Both the position numbers and the translations under genes were made by a program. The notes under the pieces were generated by a model. It was not told the origin of the DNA. It saw only the letters and a program-made list of their open reading frames with translations, and made no database searches. From contig DASXRQ010000097.1 in NCBI GenBank assembly GCA_036506495.1, positions 1 through 33,590 on the forward strand: DNA of 33,590 nucleotides, written 5' to 3'. The stretch is from DASXRC01 sp036506495 (lineage in GTDB: Bacteria; Actinomycetota; Actinomycetes; Mycobacteriales; Micromonosporaceae). Below are positions 31,293-33,590 of the stretch, in pieces; within the stretch, counting starts at the first letter, position 1, and each line of letters starts with the position of its first letter.

Positions 31293-31978
31293 TCCGGCGC
31301 GGCCAGCCGGAAGCCGACCCCCCGCACGGTGCGCAGGTATTTGGGTTTCGCCGCGGACTCGCCCAGCTTGCGACGCAGCCAGTACAGGTGGACGTCGATC
31401 GTCTGGTCCTCTCCGATCGCCGGCTGACGCCATACCTCCTCCAACAGCTCTCGCCGCGACACTACGCGACCGGGCCGGGCGGCTAGGTACGCGAGCAGGT
31501 CGAACTCCTTGCGGGTCAGCTCGAGCGGCGTACCGTCGAGCGTCGCCGAGCGGGCGTCCACGTCGACCCTTAGCCCGCCGACCTCGTAGACGACCGGCAG
31601 TGCGGCGCGCCTCGTCCGCCCGGCCCGCCGCAGCACCGACGTGATCCGAGCGTCGAGGTGAGCCGCCGTGAACGGCTTGACCATGTAGTCGTCGGCGCCC
31701 GCCTGCAGCAGCCGCACGATGCCCGGCTCGTCGTCGCGGGCGGTGGCGATGATGATCGGTATGTCGGTGATGCCGCGCAACATGCGCAGCGCGTCCGCGC
31801 CGTCGAGGTCCGGCAGGCCGAGGTCGAGCACGAGCAGGTCCGGCGGCGCGGCCGCGACACGGCGCAGGCCCTCCAGTGCGGTGCCGACGGCGTCGACCGC
31901 GTGCCCCCGGTCGGTCAGCGACCGCACCATCGCGCCGCGGACCACCAGGTCGTCCTCGACGATGAGCACCGTCGCCAT
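31289..31978 (-). CDS. OmpR-family response regulator
   Basis: 229 residues. Receiver domain 1-120 with EDD acidic pocket (8-10), phospho-acceptor D52 (VLDLGLPD), and the ATARDDE/KPF elements; a winged-helix Trans_reg_C domain follows (LELTRKEFDLLAYLAARPG, VVSRRELLEEVW, and VHLYWLRRKLGES). ATG at 31978 preferred over a GTG three codons earlier because TACGGT lies seven bases upstream (leaderless). The stop overlaps the kinase start. Target genes are unknown. Confidence 0.9.
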   Translation of the reverse strand: MATVLIVEDDLVVRGAMVRSLTDRGHAVDAVGTALEGLRRVAAAPPDLLVLDLGLPDLDGADALRMLRGITDIPIIIATARDDEPGIVRLLQAGADDYMVKPFTAAHLDARITSVLRRAGRTRRAALPVVYEVGGLRVDVDARSATLDGTPLELTRKEFDLLAYLAARPGRVVSRRELLEEVWRQPAIGEDQTIDVHLYWLRRKLGESAAKPKYLRTVRGVGFRLAAPD

Positions 31979-31985
31979 GCGAAGC

Positions 31986-31991
31986 ACCGTA
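31986..31991 (-). promoter_or_regulatory. leaderless -10 box TACGGT for response regulator
   Basis: TACGGT on the minus strand, seven bases before the ATG at 31978, within the 18-base gap after the methyltransferase stop. The two-component pair may therefore also be transcribed independently of the methyltransferase. Confidence 0.45.
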
Positions 31992-31996
31992 CCGGC

Positions 31997-33142
31997 CTAG
32001 GGCAGGCGCAGCACCCAGCGGTACGCCTGGACCAGGCCGGTGTCGAAGCCGGCCGCCGAACCCCAGAGGAACAGCCGGAACCGGCGGTACAGCGACTCGC
32101 CCCAGCGACGCACGATCTCGTCGCGGGCGGCGTCGAGCCGACGCGCCCACTCCCGGCAGGTCAGGTAGTAGTTGTGCCGATCGTCGACGACGCTCCGCAG
32201 CTCGAACGGCGAGCGCGCGACCTGCTCGAGGTACTGGTGCAACAGCAGCGGCGCCGAGTTACCCGGATAGATGTAGCGCTTCATGAATGTCGACGTGACG
32301 TGCTTGCGCCGCATGGCCAGCGCGTCGAGGTACACGCTGCCGCCCGGGCGGAGCAGGTCGGCGTACCGGCGCAGGGTCGTCTTGTAGTCCGGTAGGTGCT
32401 CGGTGACACCCATGTTCACGATCGCGTCGAACTTGTGCGGGTTGCGGTAGCCGAAGAGGTGCGCTCGCACGACCGTGACCGGCACGTCGGCCCGCTCGAC
32501 CAGGTCGTTGAGGAACCGCTCGGACTCCCTCGACAGGGTCAACGTGGTGACCTCGATGCCCTGCCGACCGGCGTACTCCGCGAACGCGCCCCAGCCGCCG
32601 CCAACCTCGAGCACCCGATCGCCCGGTTTGACCCCGAGCGCGTCGATCGCGAGATCCATCTTGCGCGTCATCGCGTCCTCGAGCGGCTCGTCGTCGTACG
32701 CGAAGACGCCCTCGGTGTAGCAGCGGTGCCGCTGGTCGAGGAACGTCAAGAAGAACTCGGAGTCCTCGTCGTAGTGCTGCGAGATCGCCCGCCGGTCGTG
32801 CTCCTTGCGGCCGCGCAGCAGGGCGCCGGGCGTGAACCGGGACAGGAACGCGATCGGGTGGAAGTCGTTGAAGAACCTCCGCATCTTCAGCGCCGCGGCC
32901 AGGTCGCCGTCGACATCGAGCCAGCCCTGCAGGTACGCCACGGCGACGCCCAACTGGTCGAGCGCCGCCAGCGCCTTGGCGCCCCGGCCATCCTTGATCG
33001 TGATGGTGAACGCGGGCTCACCCGGCCCGAAGGTGTGTGGCGGACCGCCGGCGGAAGCCACCGCGAACGGCACCGCCGGCTGTGAGGCGAAGAACGTCTG
33101 GTACCGGCGCTGCAGCGTCGAGATCACATCGGAGGCCGCCAT
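31997..33142 (-). CDS. CFA-synthase-like SAM-dependent methyltransferase
   Basis: 381 residues of the cyclopropane/mycolic acid methyltransferase family. The N-terminal extension contains FTITIKDGRGAKALAALDQL and GVAVAYLQGWLDVDGDL, typical of Cfa-type proteins. SAM site: VLEVGGGWGAFAEYAGRQGI; then HYDEDSEFF upstream and NMGVTEHL after. Such enzymes add a methylene or methyl to an unsaturated lipid acyl chain at the membrane. The ATG at 33142 has TACCCT six bases upstream (leaderless). It is followed by the two-component genes, suggesting membrane-lipid-linked sensing (inference). Confidence 0.88.
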   Translation of the reverse strand: MAASDVISTLQRRYQTFFASQPAVPFAVASAGGPPHTFGPGEPAFTITIKDGRGAKALAALDQLGVAVAYLQGWLDVDGDLAAALKMRRFFNDFHPIAFLSRFTPGALLRGRKEHDRRAISQHYDEDSEFFLTFLDQRHRCYTEGVFAYDDEPLEDAMTRKMDLAIDALGVKPGDRVLEVGGGWGAFAEYAGRQGIEVTTLTLSRESERFLNDLVERADVPVTVVRAHLFGYRNPHKFDAIVNMGVTEHLPDYKTTLRRYADLLRPGGSVYLDALAMRRKHVTSTFMKRYIYPGNSAPLLLHQYLEQVARSPFELRSVVDDRHNYYLTCREWARRLDAARDEIVRRWGESLYRRFRLFLWGSAAGFDTGLVQAYRWVLRLP

Positions 33143-33148
33143 GGCGCG

Positions 33149-33154
33149 AGGGTA
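33149..33154 (-). promoter_or_regulatory. leaderless -10 box TACCCT for CFA-like methyltransferase
   Basis: TACCCT on the minus strand lies six bases before the ATG at 33142, the third leaderless -10 in this region. Confidence 0.45.
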
Positions 33155-33196
33155 GCCCAGGTACGCGCCGCCGGCAGTGGTTGGCGGGTGGACCGA

Positions 33197-33202
33197 TAGC
33201 AT
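33197..33202 (+). promoter_or_regulatory. possible -10 box TAGCAT for thrS
   Basis: TAGCAT at 33197-33202 would give a leader of about 50 bases before the GTG at 33258. No convincing -35 and no T-box sequence was seen. Confidence 0.3.
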
Positions 33203-33257
33203 CGGAAGGCCGAACTCGGGCGTAACGCCCGATCGTCCCGATTCGAAGGAGCGCACC

Positions 33258-33590
33258 GTGTCCGCACCTCGCAGCGCCGTCGCGGACCCCGTCGTCGCCG
33301 TGCCGGCGGGGACGACGGCCGCCGACGCGGTGGCCGCGGCTGGCCTGCCCACCGCGGGCCCGAAGGCGATCGTGGTCGTCCGCGACGCCGCCGGTCGGCT
33401 GCGGGACCTTGACTGGGCGCCGGATGTCGACACCGAGGTGACCCCGGTCGCGATCGGCGAGCCGGACGGACTCACGGTGCTGCGGCACTCGACCGCACAC
33501 GTGCTCGCGCAGGCTGTTCAGGACACGTTTCCGGAGGCCAAGCTCGGCATCGGCCCGCCGATCGAGAACGGCTTCTACTACGACTTCGAC
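33258..33590 (+). CDS. thrS: threonyl-tRNA synthetase, N-terminal part (3' partial)
   Basis: 111 codons before the window ends, with no stop. GTG at 33258 with AAGGAG six bases upstream. The N-terminus is a TGS domain (about 10-70; TTAADAVAAAGL, VVVRDAAGRLRDL), followed by the start of the editing-like domain: LRHSTAHVLAQAV (75-87; HSTAH at 77-81) and GIGPPIENGFYYDFD at the end. These are hallmarks of ThrRS, which charges tRNA-Thr. It is divergent from the CFA-like methyltransferase. Confidence 0.93.
   Translation, partial: MSAPRSAVADPVVAVPAGTTAADAVAAAGLPTAGPKAIVVVRDAAGRLRDLDWAPDVDTEVTPVAIGEPDGLTVLRHSTAHVLAQAVQDTFPEAKLGIGPPIENGFYYDFD

Noticed and set aside
33143..33257. T-box riboswitch before thrS
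   Set aside because: Leader is only about 115 bases and lacks the T-box core sequence and stems.

Overview
The window is a high-GC (roughly 73%) stretch of an actinomycete chromosome. Codon use, GTG/TTG starts, stop/start overlaps, TANNNT -10 boxes placed 6-7 bases before start codons (leaderless mRNAs), and the gene families present (holin-DUF3618-DUF4235 set, DUF1206, LprG-P55 pair, poxvirus-type topoisomerase IB) all fit Actinomycetota. A GATCATGG inverted-repeat cluster near 29.9 kb resembles intergenic repeats I associate with Micromonosporaceae. The family assignment is inference. No rRNA, tRNA, CRISPR, transposase or prophage was seen.

Layout. (1) 0-1.3 kb: the end of a STAS-domain protein and an RsbA-like MEDS/ATPase regulator, a partner-switch pair. 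(2) 1.3-4.3 kb: a small membrane protein, an MFS transporter, a YihY/BrkB membrane protein, and a divergent ChaB-Rho_N protein. (3) 4.3-19.1 kb: the centrepiece. A SPASM radical SAM protein and a CrtI-like flavoprotein are followed by a divergent SDR. Then come ten head-to-tail genes with essentially no intergenic space: carbamoyltransferase, GT2, a HAD(GmhB-like)-GT9 fusion, two GT4-like glycosyltransferases, GmhA-like isomerase, HldE-like kinase/nucleotidyltransferase, a short SDR, a second GT9, and topoisomerase IB. Together they encode a recognisable nucleotide-diphosphate-heptose pathway plus five glycosyltransferase domains, in an organism expected to have no LPS. (4) 19.0-22.3 kb, minus strand: MOSC protein, an unknown protein, a MarR regulator with a Cys/His tail, a 34-residue membrane peptide, a PQQ-type glucose/sorbosone dehydrogenase homologue, and a small GNAT. 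(5) 22.3-24.6 kb: DUF1206 protein, SDR, EXPERA-like membrane protein. (6) 24.6-25.6 kb: holin-like/DUF3618/DUF4235 envelope operon. (7) 25.7-27.9 kb: LprG-like lipoprotein overlapping a P55-like MFS exporter. (8) 27.8-29.9 kb: small membrane protein, trans-aconitate methyltransferase, adenosine deaminase. (9) 29.9-30.2 kb: repeat cluster and a strong stem-loop. (10) 30.2-33.1 kb, minus strand: CFA-synthase-like methyltransferase, OmpR-type response regulator, sensor kinase. (11) The 5' end of thrS, running off the window.

The strongest regulatory signal is a set of GTT(T/A)-N14-16-GG(G/T)(T/A)A elements. They lie before yihY, chaB, the radical SAM gene, the divergent SDR and the carbamoyltransferase. 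They resemble the promoters of general-stress sigma factors (Bacillus sigma-B, mycobacterial sigma-F). The heptose-glycan locus may therefore be a stress-induced surface or storage glycan system. That conclusion is inference and needs transcription data.
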